DNA of 64,000 nucleotides, taken from assembly GCA_963970005.1 (NCBI GenBank), contig CAXAMN010021929.1, positions 934,974 to 998,973 of the forward strand, given 5' to 3'. This document shows positions 13,452-22,968 of this stretch, one piece after another. This DNA is from Durusdinium trenchii (taxonomy: Eukaryota; Sar; Dinophyceae; Suessiales; Symbiodiniaceae). The position numbers and the translations under genes are program-made. The notes under the pieces were generated by a model. That model was not told where the DNA came from. It saw only the letters and a list, made by a program, of their open reading frames with translations, and searched no databases. How positions within the stretch are numbered: the first letter of the stretch is position 1; the number at the start of each line of letters is the position of its first letter.

Positions 13452-16400
13452 CTGCATGAAAAACTTGAAACTCATGTTACATGTTTTCATATGTCTTGAT
13501 GTTGCAACAACACATAGTTTTGATGTTACATCTTAGTTTTGATGTTACAGTTTCCAACCACCCAAGGGTTTTCGTTCGTTCCACGGTCTCCGCCAAACAA
13601 AGCGGTAGGACCCGGGTACGACGCCGTGTCACATGACCAGCCTTCCGGTCAAGAGCCGCAGCCGCAGCAAGGCCACCGGCAGCGCTGGGCGCGAGCACGG
13701 GTGCGAACCGCTGCCTGGCGCTTAAAGTGTGGGGCGTGGGGCGGGTGAGATGGAGGATCTTATGTGTAAACCATCAAACTGTTTGAACTGGTTTGGCTTT
13801 TAACATCTTTTATCTGATCTGTTTGAACCTGTTAATTGTTTATTATTATCTGATCTGATGAATGGTCGCTTCTTCGTCTTGATGAAAATATCTTTCTTGG
13901 GGAGCAACACCCGTGAGGCGGGAAAGCCCTTCCACAAGAACAACTATCTATATTCGACAAGGGGTGGACAGGGAATGCTCCACACACTCACACACAAAAG
14001 AGTTTCCCGTAGCAACTCTCACACACGTGTTATCGTTATCCTTGTTTGAAAGGGATCAGCTGTTGAATGCATGCCCAAAAATAGTTTATGTTGGGATGTC
14101 AGCAGGAACAATTCAGCCCGGTGTAGTAGCACATCCACGGACATCCACGGATTAGTTTTGTGGTGACGTCATCTCCAGCCCTTCCAACTGCCGAAGCATC
14201 TGACAGAATCTCCAATCTTGTCCAATGCCCTGTTTTGCATGCAAAACATTTTTAAAAAAATGTGTTTGGGCACCAACTTGGTGGGATAGGAGACCAAAAA
14301 AATGCTTCCCCCATGCTTCACCCCATCCAAAGGCCACCCGGGCTCTTGGCCCCGGCAGACCCAGCTCCGAGCTCGGAGCTCCAAACAGGGCCGCCCGCCC
14401 CGGGAGCTTGGAGCTCGGGCCTCGTTTGGGCCAGTAGCCCAGCTTCAAGACCTCCGCCACGGTCTCCGCCTGAGCAAACCACCTTCCCACCTGGGTTGAA
14501 CATTGGTGGAATGAGATCCTCCTCGCATCGTGTTTTTTTCCTGGAGCGAACTTGGGGAGGTTCATGTTAAGAGCTTCACTTTTCCGCGGGGTCCGCGCAA
14601 AACAGGATGGACAGACTCAATCCAAATGGATATGAAGAGAAAATCCAAAAGGGGGAGATTGTTCTTCATCAAGAGTCTACATGACATGCAACATGGACCA
14701 CATGGACCTTTTTCCAACCCCGAGTCCCGTCCCCCCTTTAAACACCCGTCACCACGGGCTATGGCGTGGTGATGAGTCGACCAATGATCACCTTGTAGCT
14801 CCAAAGGCCCAAGCCATCGCCCAAAAGGCCCAAGCCATCGCCCTCAAAAAGAGATAAAGGGGTGCTGATTTGGTGGTATACTGCTTTGTTGTCCATAGGT
14901 TGTTTTTCCAGTTCGTTGGTCCGTCTGGGGTTAGAGGACAAAAAAAGAGTTCCAAAATAACGTTTTTGCAAAAGGTTCTTTTGGCACTTTAGACTTAAGA
15001 AACTTAAGCATCATGTTCAAAGGATTACAGTAGTAACAACCACAGTGTGGTTTCAGTTTCTGTTGGGGCGACCTACCTTAAATCTGATTGCTGAGATATC
15101 CCAATCTTTTGACACCACTTCCACTTCCACTTCCTGCCGCCATCTGCCATCATCCGCCTCCTCTCCTTGCTCGTCCTTGGAGGCCACTCTCCGGGCAAAG
15201 CCTGCGGACCCGGCCAAACGAGCTCACCGAGCGAGACGAGTTCCGCCCGAGGCGCCCAACGGGTCAAAACGGAATCCGTCGGTCGCGCGAAGGTCTCGCG
15301 CCCCCAAAAGAGTGAGAAGTGCATCGAAGTTCGGTTCATCAGTTCTTGGGTATGCTTGGGTGTCCCCACATTTGTCCCAAAAACAGGGGTGACCTGCAGG
15401 TCTGCTTTTAGATCTGGTAGATCTGCTATGAGGGTCATGTGACAACGCTCGTCGACGATAGAACTTCCTTCAGTGGATGTCGAACGAGATGTCGATCGCG
15501 CAGAGACGTGGGACTAGGCTGTTATTGTCATGAACTGGAATGGAAGAGATGCCAATCCACCCCAGTCGGTCAAGGTGCCATGTAAGGAATTTGTTTGGGC
15601 AAGAATCGTGCTGCAAGTGGGGCTGTTTGGAACCGGCAGTCCAGACTGGATCAAAGCTGCACATCGAATCCGGAGCTCACGGCCTGGGTCTTCACTAGCT
15701 CTTTCAAACTGCGGAACATGAATTCAAACACGCACACCGCGGAGCTGGGTCTTCCAACTGCTTTTGCGTTCCAACCCGCGGTTTTCGCGCTGCGCATCCG
15801 ATCATTCCCCAAAGACGGAACACGGCGGGCCGAATCTGGTCGGGCAAAGGCCGATATGGTGGCAGGATGTGGCAGGTTGGTACCAGTAATGTGGACTGTT
15901 CATGGACAATTCCCGCCCTACAAGCATCAGGGCCGAAGTCACATCAGTCGGCGAAAAGTCACATCATGGCATGGCACACTGCATTGGAAGCAAACCACAT
16001 CAGGTGGAAAGAAATCACATCGAAACATGCAAACCCGCCAAAGCAAGTCTTTTAGAAAGAAGAAGGTTGCCCAAACTTTTGCCCATTGAGTGGAACTTGC
16101 AATTACTGAGTGTGCTTCATCAGGTTTTACATCGCTCCCCCAGGTTAAATCAACAGTTAGCAGTTAGCAGCCGTGCTTACACCAAAGTTCACTCACAAGG
16201 ATCCTGCAAATAGATTACTTCCACTGCACAAAAAACGTTTTTGCATGGGTTCGTGCTTTTGCTTTGTCGCCCACACTCACCATCTTCACACACCAAAAAT
16301 ACGCCACATCAGAAGTACCCGTGAAAACCATTATATAAAGGATCTCACAAAAATAAAAGGAGAAACACCACACGCCACACGCCTTTATTTTAAAAAACCA

Positions 16401-16643
16401 CCCACACGAACTTGCGGGCGGTCTGTCGCGCGCCTCACGGTCCTTCCCTATGGGGGTGCCGGAGGTCTGTAGATAAGAAACAAGGTAAGTAAACACTGTA
16501 CAAAAGTGAAGTCACGTAGACCACAAATTTAGCTAGACAAAAGTTTGCACACGACTGGTGCGGAACATCACACAAATCAGTCATCCTGAATTGCGTCACC
16601 CAATTCGGGGCACTGAATTTAGGGGCATCAAGATCAAAATTAC
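13452..16643. other. No gene recognised
   Basis: This contains a CA-rich patch near 13980, a GC-rich stretch with short inverted repeats of ccgagctcgg type at 14340-14420, and a CpG-rich island at about 15190-15320. The region next to the LINE 3' side (16440-16643) shows no clear poly-A or poly-T tail. No frame is convincing. Confidence 0.45.
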
Positions 16644-17583
16644 TCAAGGATTGTTTATTGCCAGCGAGTTTTTCACTGCCCTTTGGATTATCTGTTGGTG
16701 TTCGAAAATATGCTCAGCAACCTGATTTTCTGCTTCCACCAGACCTCGTGATATGGGAAAGGGCAAATGCACCTCTGCAGGTTGACGCTGTGCTTCCTGA
16801 TGTGTGTATGTCTGTATCAAGTCAATAAGCTTCTGTTGACCAACATATTGTGGACGTGTTGCGATTCCCCCCACCAAGGTCTTATGATATCCCTGATGGA
16901 TAAGGGACATAGCGCCCTTTTTTGTGTATCGATGGAAGATATGGCAAGACATGGTATTCTCTATGAAACGAACCACATTTCCAAGATTTGTGGCTTGGAG
17001 CTTCAAGCTTCGGCGCGCCGATGCGAAAGGAGTTGGATAAGATTTAATGCTTTGTGTGATCCACACCGGCAAAAATTCGACAAAGTTGATCACGTAGAGA
17101 ATGACGAGTTCGTACCAAGTAATACCACATTCATGGGGACATTTTGGAGATGCTGGATCTGGCCACTGGAGCCCTCGGAAGAGATTCCACATGGCGGGTG
17201 ACCTTACGCCCCAAGAAAGAGCCGTGTTCAACCACTGGATGAAATTCTCCTTGTAGTAAAAACTTGGGACCAGTGATCTGCCAATTCCGCAAGCGATCGC
17301 GAAAGGTCGCATAGAAGTCAACTGTCTCCATGATTTCGATTTGAAACGTGGTCTTTTTCAATTTTAAGTGGAGGCCGTGAAGATCAACCAAGTGTTGACA
17401 AATCGAGTGAATAGCTTCTAGCTGAAGCTTCGAATGCTCCGAAATGTTGTCCGTTACTTCTTTAAGCATGTGAAATTCTTGTATATTTATCAGCTTTGCA
17501 GTTTCATCTGCCACTTGGTTCCCAAGAATTTGGCACGAATCATCCGGAGAACGAGCCGAAGCAAAATCACGGTGAGATTTCAC
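16644..17583 (-). pseudogene. LINE: end of RNase H and C-terminal region
   Basis: Two overlapping frames continue the polyprotein. The first (17131-17583) starts with KSHRDF and contains GNQVADETAK, the last conserved block of RNase H; its Asp is the final catalytic residue. It then runs through a helical stretch rich in Leu and His. The second (16644-17321) contains CGITWYELVILYVINF, SARRSLKLQATNLGNVVRF and GGIATRPQYVGQQKLIDLI. These match the C-terminal domain that I recall following RNase H in dinoflagellate LINEs. The frame changes once, near 17200-17300. Confidence 0.65.
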
Positions 17584-17620
17584 TTTGACAACGCTAAATA
17601 GAAAAGGGTTCCATGGTCTT

Positions 17621-18358
17621 TCAAGACGGAAATGAAGTCTGAACGTTCAAGCTTGTAATTCGTTGGTATCGATCTTGCCAGTTGACCTGAACGACAAACG
17701 CACTATCTGCAAAGATTGTCAATAATCTTTCTTTCTGGGAAGTGGAGAGCGGTGTGGCGCACACTACTGCTTCTAGTTCGGCGCGGTTGATGGTTTGAGA
17801 ACCCTTGACATGTGAAGTCTGTAAGACCGCAAAATCATCAAACGAGTGGTCCTTAGGAGCATGTCTGCAGTGTTGAATTACGGCCCATGCGGCTCGACAA
17901 TTATTTGGCTCCTTTGGTCGACCACAGGTTCCATATGTGTAGGCATTCACACGCGGATGGTAATACAACGCCTGCTGAGGATGGATAGTAGTCACGGGCA
18001 GCCATAACAAGGAGGAGTGTGTCTGCAAAATCGAAATGGCCTCAGGGTGTTGAGCACGGACATGCTCAAAATGCGGGCACGCCAAAAGTCGGTGTCCATG
18101 CGTGTCTGGTAGCCCGCAATGCTCACAGTGTGCTTCTGGCGCTGCATCCCACCTTGCTTTGTCCATGTTTGTCTGAAAACCTCCCGCGAGGTTCAAAGAT
18201 ATCAGGCGTCTTTCTGTATCGGACAAACGGTGCATAACTTTCATCTGGGTCAAGAAATCGAATGGTTGGGCGGTCACCCCTTTCCTATGACATATCTGAG
18301 ATTGAACATAATAAGACCACGCTATGCGACACTGTTTGCTGTATTTTGGGGAGTCCAT
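17621..18358 (-). pseudogene. LINE: CCHC-like knuckle and RNase H core
   Basis: A 245-codon frame. Residues about 66-95 hold DKARWDAAPEAHCEHCGLPD followed by THGHRLLACP, a Cys/His cluster typical of the region after the reverse transcriptase. Residues about 190-200 (INRAELEAVV) and 215-222 (IFADSAFV) are the second and third conserved RNase H blocks, carrying catalytic Glu and Asp. The frame is lost near 17640, and the domain resumes in another frame at 17583. The first RNase H Asp block is weak (AAWAVIQHC lacks the usual Asp). Confidence 0.7.
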
Positions 18359-18617
18359 TCAAATTGAGATACGAGCTCCATTTGGAAACGGGACGGTTTT
18401 ATCTTCGCGTGGAACACAACTGACTTTATTGAGATACGATTGAGGGGCACTGGAAGGACCGACGGGCTTCGAATCTTGAAGGATAACTTGCCACATACGC
18501 TCAGCTAGCTCTGGATGATAGTGGAACAGACGACGGAACGTACTGGTTGCGTAGTGATCACATATCGGAATGGGTCTGGTACCCGCGCAGAAATGAACTG
18601 TAGCGCTGGTTGGCTAT

Positions 18618-19564
18618 CTAATCTCCACGACCGGCCCATGGAGCTACCGCATATAGTTCTCCTTGGGAGTTAGCGAAAAATCTTGGCGCATGTTTTGGCA
18701 GGGCTGGATAACATGTCCGACCAAAGACTTTCGAAAACTTCATTTTTCCATGCTGTAACAGATACTGAGACATTGTCAAAGACCTTGATTGCATCGCTGG
18801 TCGGTGTGCGCAGTCTAACCGGATCTTTAGTATGTTGATGAAGACAAGCACTTAGCACAACCAAAGCCCCCTGAAGATAGGTCGCAGGTAAACGATGGCA
18901 ATTGACATTGCGTGCCCAAAATCAGGACACCTAATGCTTTGAGGTTCGAAAGACATCCTTTCAAGAAGTCTTTGGCTTCATCTGCATCGACCAGCGTAAT
19001 ATCATCTGTCATGTCACTCACACTTGGTACGAATGGAGCTGGTGACCCGTCGACAAAATGGAGGGCTTTATCAGGTATATATCTGAAAGTCAATGGCTCT
19101 GACATTCGATTTGCGCGGAATAGGCTGCGGTTTCCATGGGTCATCAAATTGTGGTGGTGAAAGCTTCATCGAGTGGCTTGTACAAGGCGTTCTTCGGCGT
19201 CTCGCGTTGCATAGTGCGTTGGATTCGGGAAGCTCCCGCTCGTTCATAAAGCTCGTTGGTGAACCTTGTTCTATTTTAGCTTGATCGTGGCGTCTAACTG
19301 ACTTCCACCACCTGATTGCTCGAGGACGAAGTGGATATGGATTTGTTTTTCGCGGGTCAACCGTGTCCTGTCTGTGATGTAAGTCCCAAAGGTGTGTTCC
19401 GGCATCATTTGGCGACCCCGATAGATGGCTCGGATGCACGATGGGTCACCTAGATGTTTGGTAGCCGTAGACCATGGTGCAATCAACTCTTGAACCGTAT
19501 GAAACCGAGTCCACTTCTGGACTGGAAAGAAGGAGTCCCAAAATTTGATCTGGATTGGAATCAC
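18618..19564 (-). pseudogene. LINE: ubiquitin-like segment and pre-endonuclease domain
   Basis: 19271-19564 encodes a segment with the pattern of a beta-grasp fold: QKWTRFHTVQELIAPW, then CIRAIYRGRQMMPEHT, then QIHIHFVLEQSGGG. The tail resembles the end of ubiquitin (hydrophobic strand, then Gly-Gly). Downstream (18827-19147, then 18670-18864 in another frame) come LGVLILGTQCQLPS and VVLSACLHQHTKDPV. I recall this domain lying between the ubiquitin-like part and the endonuclease in related elements. At least two frameshifts are present. Confidence 0.5.
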
Positions 19565-20109
19565 CTGGGAATTTTGATCTTCAATTGGCCAGCTCAGAAT
19601 GGTGAACTGCTCGCCTGAAAGATGGTGGTGTCAGGGACTGATGGTCTCTGATTAGACGGAAAGAGGACCAGGTCCCCTGGTTGTTGCGGCGCCACTGAAA
19701 GGGACAGGAACTGAAATCAATTGGAGTCGGCCACCTGGACGCGGATGTTTGCAGAACAGAAGGCAAGTCTGGACAGATTTGTGATCCCTGGGCCTGATTG
19801 CCATAGGTATCTGAGTAGCGGTATTGCATCGAGGCAAATCTTGGGATATCTTGGACGGTATCTTGACATTTCGTGGTGTCTGTTTCCTTCCTGACGATAA
19901 GAGGTGTAAGTAAAATAACACATGGACGTCTGAACGTCCATCTACTCTGGTCGCAGCATCTTCGGTGGTAAGAGGACCAAAATTGCCATCGAAATGCAGT
20001 TGCCCCTGTCCAGCGACATCATCTATCCTTAACGGTATCTGAACGTCTGGGAATGATGGCGGACGCCATGCGACGTGCTGCCTGTGGGCTTGTCCAAACA
20101 CCGCGTGAA

Positions 20110-20420
20110 TCACGGTAGATCCTTTTCTACTTCATGGACAAGAAATTGGTTCCTTTCGGAATGAGCCATTGCCGTAATGGGACTTGGACTTCGTAAGGAG
20201 AACCGAATTGCAAATTGGCGTCTGACAATCTGTATATCGTATTTGCTTGCCGACAACCTGTGGATCAAGGCTGAATACACGAAATCGATGGGCGTCTCGT
20301 CCCATGTGGAAGGTTCAAATTGGCCTACTGCATGGGGAACTGCAATCGCGTTGCCCAATAGACGAAAGGTCGAATCTGCGGACAAGACGGACCTCTCAGC
20401 TGTGGCGCAGAATTGACGCC
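20110..20420 (-). pseudogene. LINE: C-terminal fragment of a cytosine methyltransferase-like domain
   Basis: The minus-strand frame reads ERSVLSADSTFRLLGNAIAV then PHAVGQF. The block FRLLGNAIAVPHA fits motif X of C5-cytosine methyltransferases (GNSV/GNAV followed by hydrophobics). Retrotransposons of Symbiodinium that captured DNA methyltransferases are known (de Mendoza and colleagues, 2018). The catalytic PC motif and motifs I-VIII would lie upstream of 20420 but are absent, so at most the end of the domain remains. The identification rests on one motif and its position at the start of the LINE polyprotein. Confidence 0.4.
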
Positions 20421-21137
20421 ATAGCCTTCGGGTCGCCTCATGCAGCGGGATCTTCTGCGCCTTGCTGCCCTGGCCTCTGGGGCGCCGCTGGCATGATCTG
20501 CTCTCCTGTCAGCGCCTTCTTCCACACCAATGCCACCTTTGTTTTCCTTCGTTGAAAAAACAGTCTCCACTGTGACTGTGCGTTTGTCACGCACCCTCCT
20601 GTGCAGCATGTCGTTGAACTTAGGATTCTTTTGCTTGTAGCAAAGAATCTCTCTGCCATCATTGTCTTGCAAGGCTTTCACGAAGGTACTCTGGAGGCCG
20701 GCCTGGAGCGCTTGTGCTGCTCTGCTGGCGATGTTCGCCTGCTGGGTGAGATGTTGGCCCATTGTGGGTCGTCGGTCTTTTTTCTTTTCCACGCAGCGCC
20801 CAAGCTTGTGAAAGACGAAGACAAAGATCAGGATGAAGGCCACGGCGAAGGTCAAAAGAGGCCAAAGGGGTTCGTCTTCTTCCTCTCCTGGCAGGCATTG
20901 ATCTGCCTGTTCTCCATTGAGGTTGATTCCTTCATTCTCTGCCCAGACCGCCTTGAGCTGGACAAAGTATACCAAGGCCACCAAAGAACTCGTCGGTGAT
21001 ATAGTATTTCCGCTTCTGGTAGCTGAGCTTGGATGTAGTTCGATGGCGAGGCACTCCATTTCCTCATTCTCGCCGGTTGCGGCGGCCCAAAGAAAATGCA
21101 AACAGATCTGTGTTTTTAACCAAGGAGCTGGACGCAA
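20325..21137 (-). CDS. Open frame with one membrane segment, unknown
   Basis: A 270-codon frame. A hydrophobic stretch at about residues 91-111 (LWPLLTFAVAFILIFVFVF) is followed by KLGRCVEKKKDRR and a helical, Gln/Ala-rich part (QQANIASRAAQALQAGLQS). An acidic stretch (PGEEEDEP) precedes the membrane segment, predicting a single-pass protein. The C-terminal 80 residues are Arg/Ala-rich and run into the LINE truncation point, so they are probably not native. It could be the tail of another retroelement polyprotein, which in dinoflagellates often ends in a membrane segment, or an exon of a host gene. Confidence 0.3.
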   Translation of the reverse strand: MRPAPWLKTQICLHFLWAAATGENEEMECLAIELHPSSATRSGNTISPTSSLVALVYFVQLKAVWAENEGINLNGEQADQCLPGEEEDEPLWPLLTFAVAFILIFVFVFHKLGRCVEKKKDRRPTMGQHLTQQANIASRAAQALQAGLQSTFVKALQDNDGREILCYKQKNPKFNDMLHRRVRDKRTVTVETVFSTKENKGGIGVEEGADRRADHASGAPEARAARRRRSRCMRRPEGYGVNSAPQLRGPSCPQIRPFVYWATRLQFPMQ

Positions 21138-21893
21138 CCAACGTCTTCATCCTGGCCGCCATCATCTTTTGCGCAGATTTCACATTGGGCTGGTAGATCA
21201 CCTCAGACGAGGGCAACACTTCCTTTTCTCATGCCTTGGTTCTGCGGCGCATTTGCAGTAGTAATTCCATCAGCTTCAGGAAAAAACCGCCTCTCGCTAC
21301 TCCCGCTCCGCCCGACCGCTCGGCTCCGCCCGACTGCTCGGCTCTCTCCTGCGCCATCGGTGAGGCGCTCGGCGAGGTGCACTTCGCCGGACCACCTGGG
21401 CGAGGACTCCAAGGAGGGACCGGTCCAACTGCGGTGGAGCAGTGGCTAGGGTTTTGTGGTTCGGTTTTGGGTGTAGTGGGTGAAGACCCGGGTCTTAGCC
21501 AGTGATGGACTGTATGGTGGAAAAGGAGCGAATTTGCTGCCGAGACATTTGAAATGTAAGTGACTTGGGGAGCCTCTACAGATACAAGATAGAGCTCGGA
21601 AGATTGGTTCTTTTGTAGAAGTCCTCTTCCGAGAATCTGGGAAGGTCCGGATTCCGGATGACACCCCCAGGTGTGAGAAATGCACATCCGTTCTTGTTAG
21701 GACCTCTATACTGTTCTTCGGCTTGGTCGTTGAGACTTCTTGACTGTTGGATTTCTCATGTCCAGAATGGCAATTTGTTCTGAACATCTCTACTATCGCA
21801 AGATTAATCTATCTAAACGGGCGAGAGTAGCTCAGTAGCTCTGATCATTCCAGAAAGCGGTCAGAGTATACTCCAGAGTTGGTGAAAACTTAG
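21138..21893. other. No gene recognised; GC-rich patch
   Basis: A CpG-rich patch at 21290-21440 contains a direct repeat built on ccgccegac-like units (gctcggctccgcccgac and variants). A tRNA-like string (gtagctcag at about 21827) was examined and does not fold. No convincing frame is seen. Confidence 0.4.
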
Positions 21894-22190
21894 ATGCCTG
21901 AGGGACACCAGGGTCCCCTGACAATATTGACAATGAACAACAAAGACCTAGACCAAAGACGTCAAGGTTTTCAGGCGTTCCTGCCATGCTGCGTGGAGGA
22001 AATCTGTAAAGCCCTCACATACTCTGATGATAGGGGGCTTTTGAGAGACTCCGAGTCTAATCCGCCAAAGTTTCACTGGGAGGCCTTTGGTACCCTCACC
22101 AACATCGGCCCCTATTGGACATTTGTGGGATGGGGATGGGAAAATGAAGATGCACTCTACACCGCAGTTGAACCAGCTTCTATTCTATAG
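21894..22190 (+). CDS. Exon-like open frame, unknown function
   Basis: A 98-codon frame from ATG to TAG. Its second half is convincing: VEEICKALTYSDDRGLLRD, then FHWEAFGTLTNIGPYWTFVG and WGWENEDALYTAVEP, with high third-position GC from 21966 on. An acceptor-like gtcaag precedes 21967, so the first 24 codons may be intron. The last 34 bases (gcagttgaaccagcttct...) are repeated with changes just after the stop. No family is recognised. Confidence 0.35.
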   Translation: MPEGHQGPLTILTMNNKDLDQRRQGFQAFLPCCVEEICKALTYSDDRGLLRDSESNPPKFHWEAFGTLTNIGPYWTFVGWGWENEDALYTAVEPASIL

Positions 22191-22504
22191 TTTACTGGCA
22201 GTTGAACCTGTTTCTATAGTTTTAGTGTTAGATACCTATAAAAAGATTCTTACTAGCTAAAATCTGTGTACTAACATATCAGTCTGGAAACTGTTTGTAC
22301 AAGCGTTCATGGGGCTAACAGACTAGGGATCTCTTGCCAGCTGAATCTTTGGATCCACGCTGGGCCACCGGGTTCCCAGGCGGCGGGTGGTTCAGCACCA
22401 AGGCCAAGTAATGCCTCGAGATAGGGCAAAGAGCGATGTTTCACTCAGGCAGATCCGGGGCAAAACACCTTCATGTAGACTGTTGATTCCAACAAAACCT
22501 GGAG

Positions 22505-22576
22505 AAGGCGCAGGCGTACGGTGGAGCGGCCAAGCAGAAAGGGCAAACGGCTATCGTGGCCAGCCCTTTTCCTGAG
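22505..22576 (+). CDS. Short exon-like frame, unknown
   Basis: An in-frame stretch reads KAQAYGGAAKQKGQTAIVAS then PFPEKEP and a stop. Codons end mostly in G or C. A weak acceptor (acctggag) precedes it. It may belong to the same plus-strand gene as the exon at 22765-22968. Confidence 0.2.
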
Positions 22577-22764
22577 AAAGAACCCTAACAATACACTGAT
22601 TGGTTGCATTAGTAGAGTCAATCCATCGAATTCTCGGTCTACCCTCGACAATGTAGATCTTGGAAAGGGCCTGTATTTTTGAGCTGAGACGACTGATTGG
22701 GTTCTATCTTGCGGTTTCTATATTCCTCGGTTTTCTGGAATATTGAAAAGCTTCAGATGATTGA

Positions 22765-22968
22765 ATAACTGCACGGCCAAAGGCATTTTCTCAACCTGAA
22801 AAGCCTGTTGCAAGTACTATCTGTTTGTTCACCTATGTCCTGCAAACAACGGAGAACAAAACACGACTCAATGAAAGACTCATGTTTGACACTTACGTAC
22901 TTGAGTCCCTTTTGGTTGGTCCAGAGTTCCACAAAGGAAAGACGAATGTTTCAGCGTCAGTTGGTTAA
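22765..22968 (+). CDS. Exon-like frame with a short hydrophobic segment, unknown
   Basis: Open for 67 codons with no ATG at its start. It reads through PEKPVASTICLFTYVLQTTE, NKTRLNERLMFDTYVLESLL and VGPEFHKGKTNVSASVG. A possible donor (TTG|GTTAAG) sits just before the stop. Composition is protein-like and includes a short hydrophobic segment (ICLFTYVL). The acceptor may be ggccaaag at about 22780. No family is recognised, and no onward exon was found. Confidence 0.3.
   Translation: MTARPKAFSQPEKPVASTICLFTYVLQTTENKTRLNERLMFDTYVLESLLVGPEFHKGKTNVSASVG

Larger units (their letters stand above)
16644..20420 (-). mobile_element. Decayed non-LTR retrotransposon (dinoflagellate LINE)
   Basis: Reading 20420 down to 16644, pieces of one long polyprotein appear in order in several frames. 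They are: a cytosine-methyltransferase-like motif (20110-20420); a conserved region (19652-20113); a ubiquitin-like segment ending Ser-Gly-Gly-Gly (19271-19564); the domain that precedes the endonuclease in this LINE type (18670-19147); a gag-like CxxC...HxxxxC knuckle and RNase H (17530-18358); and the C-terminal region (16644-17530). Frameshifts and stops separate them. Endonuclease and most of the reverse transcriptase are missing, because only about 300 bases lie between the pre-endonuclease domain (18670) and the RNase H frame (18358). The 5' end looks truncated near 20420. It is therefore non-autonomous and dead. Confidence 0.75.

Noticed and set aside
21820-21890. tRNA-like string gagagtagctcagtagctc
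   Set aside because: The D-arm resemblance does not extend to an anticodon arm, T-arm or acceptor stem.
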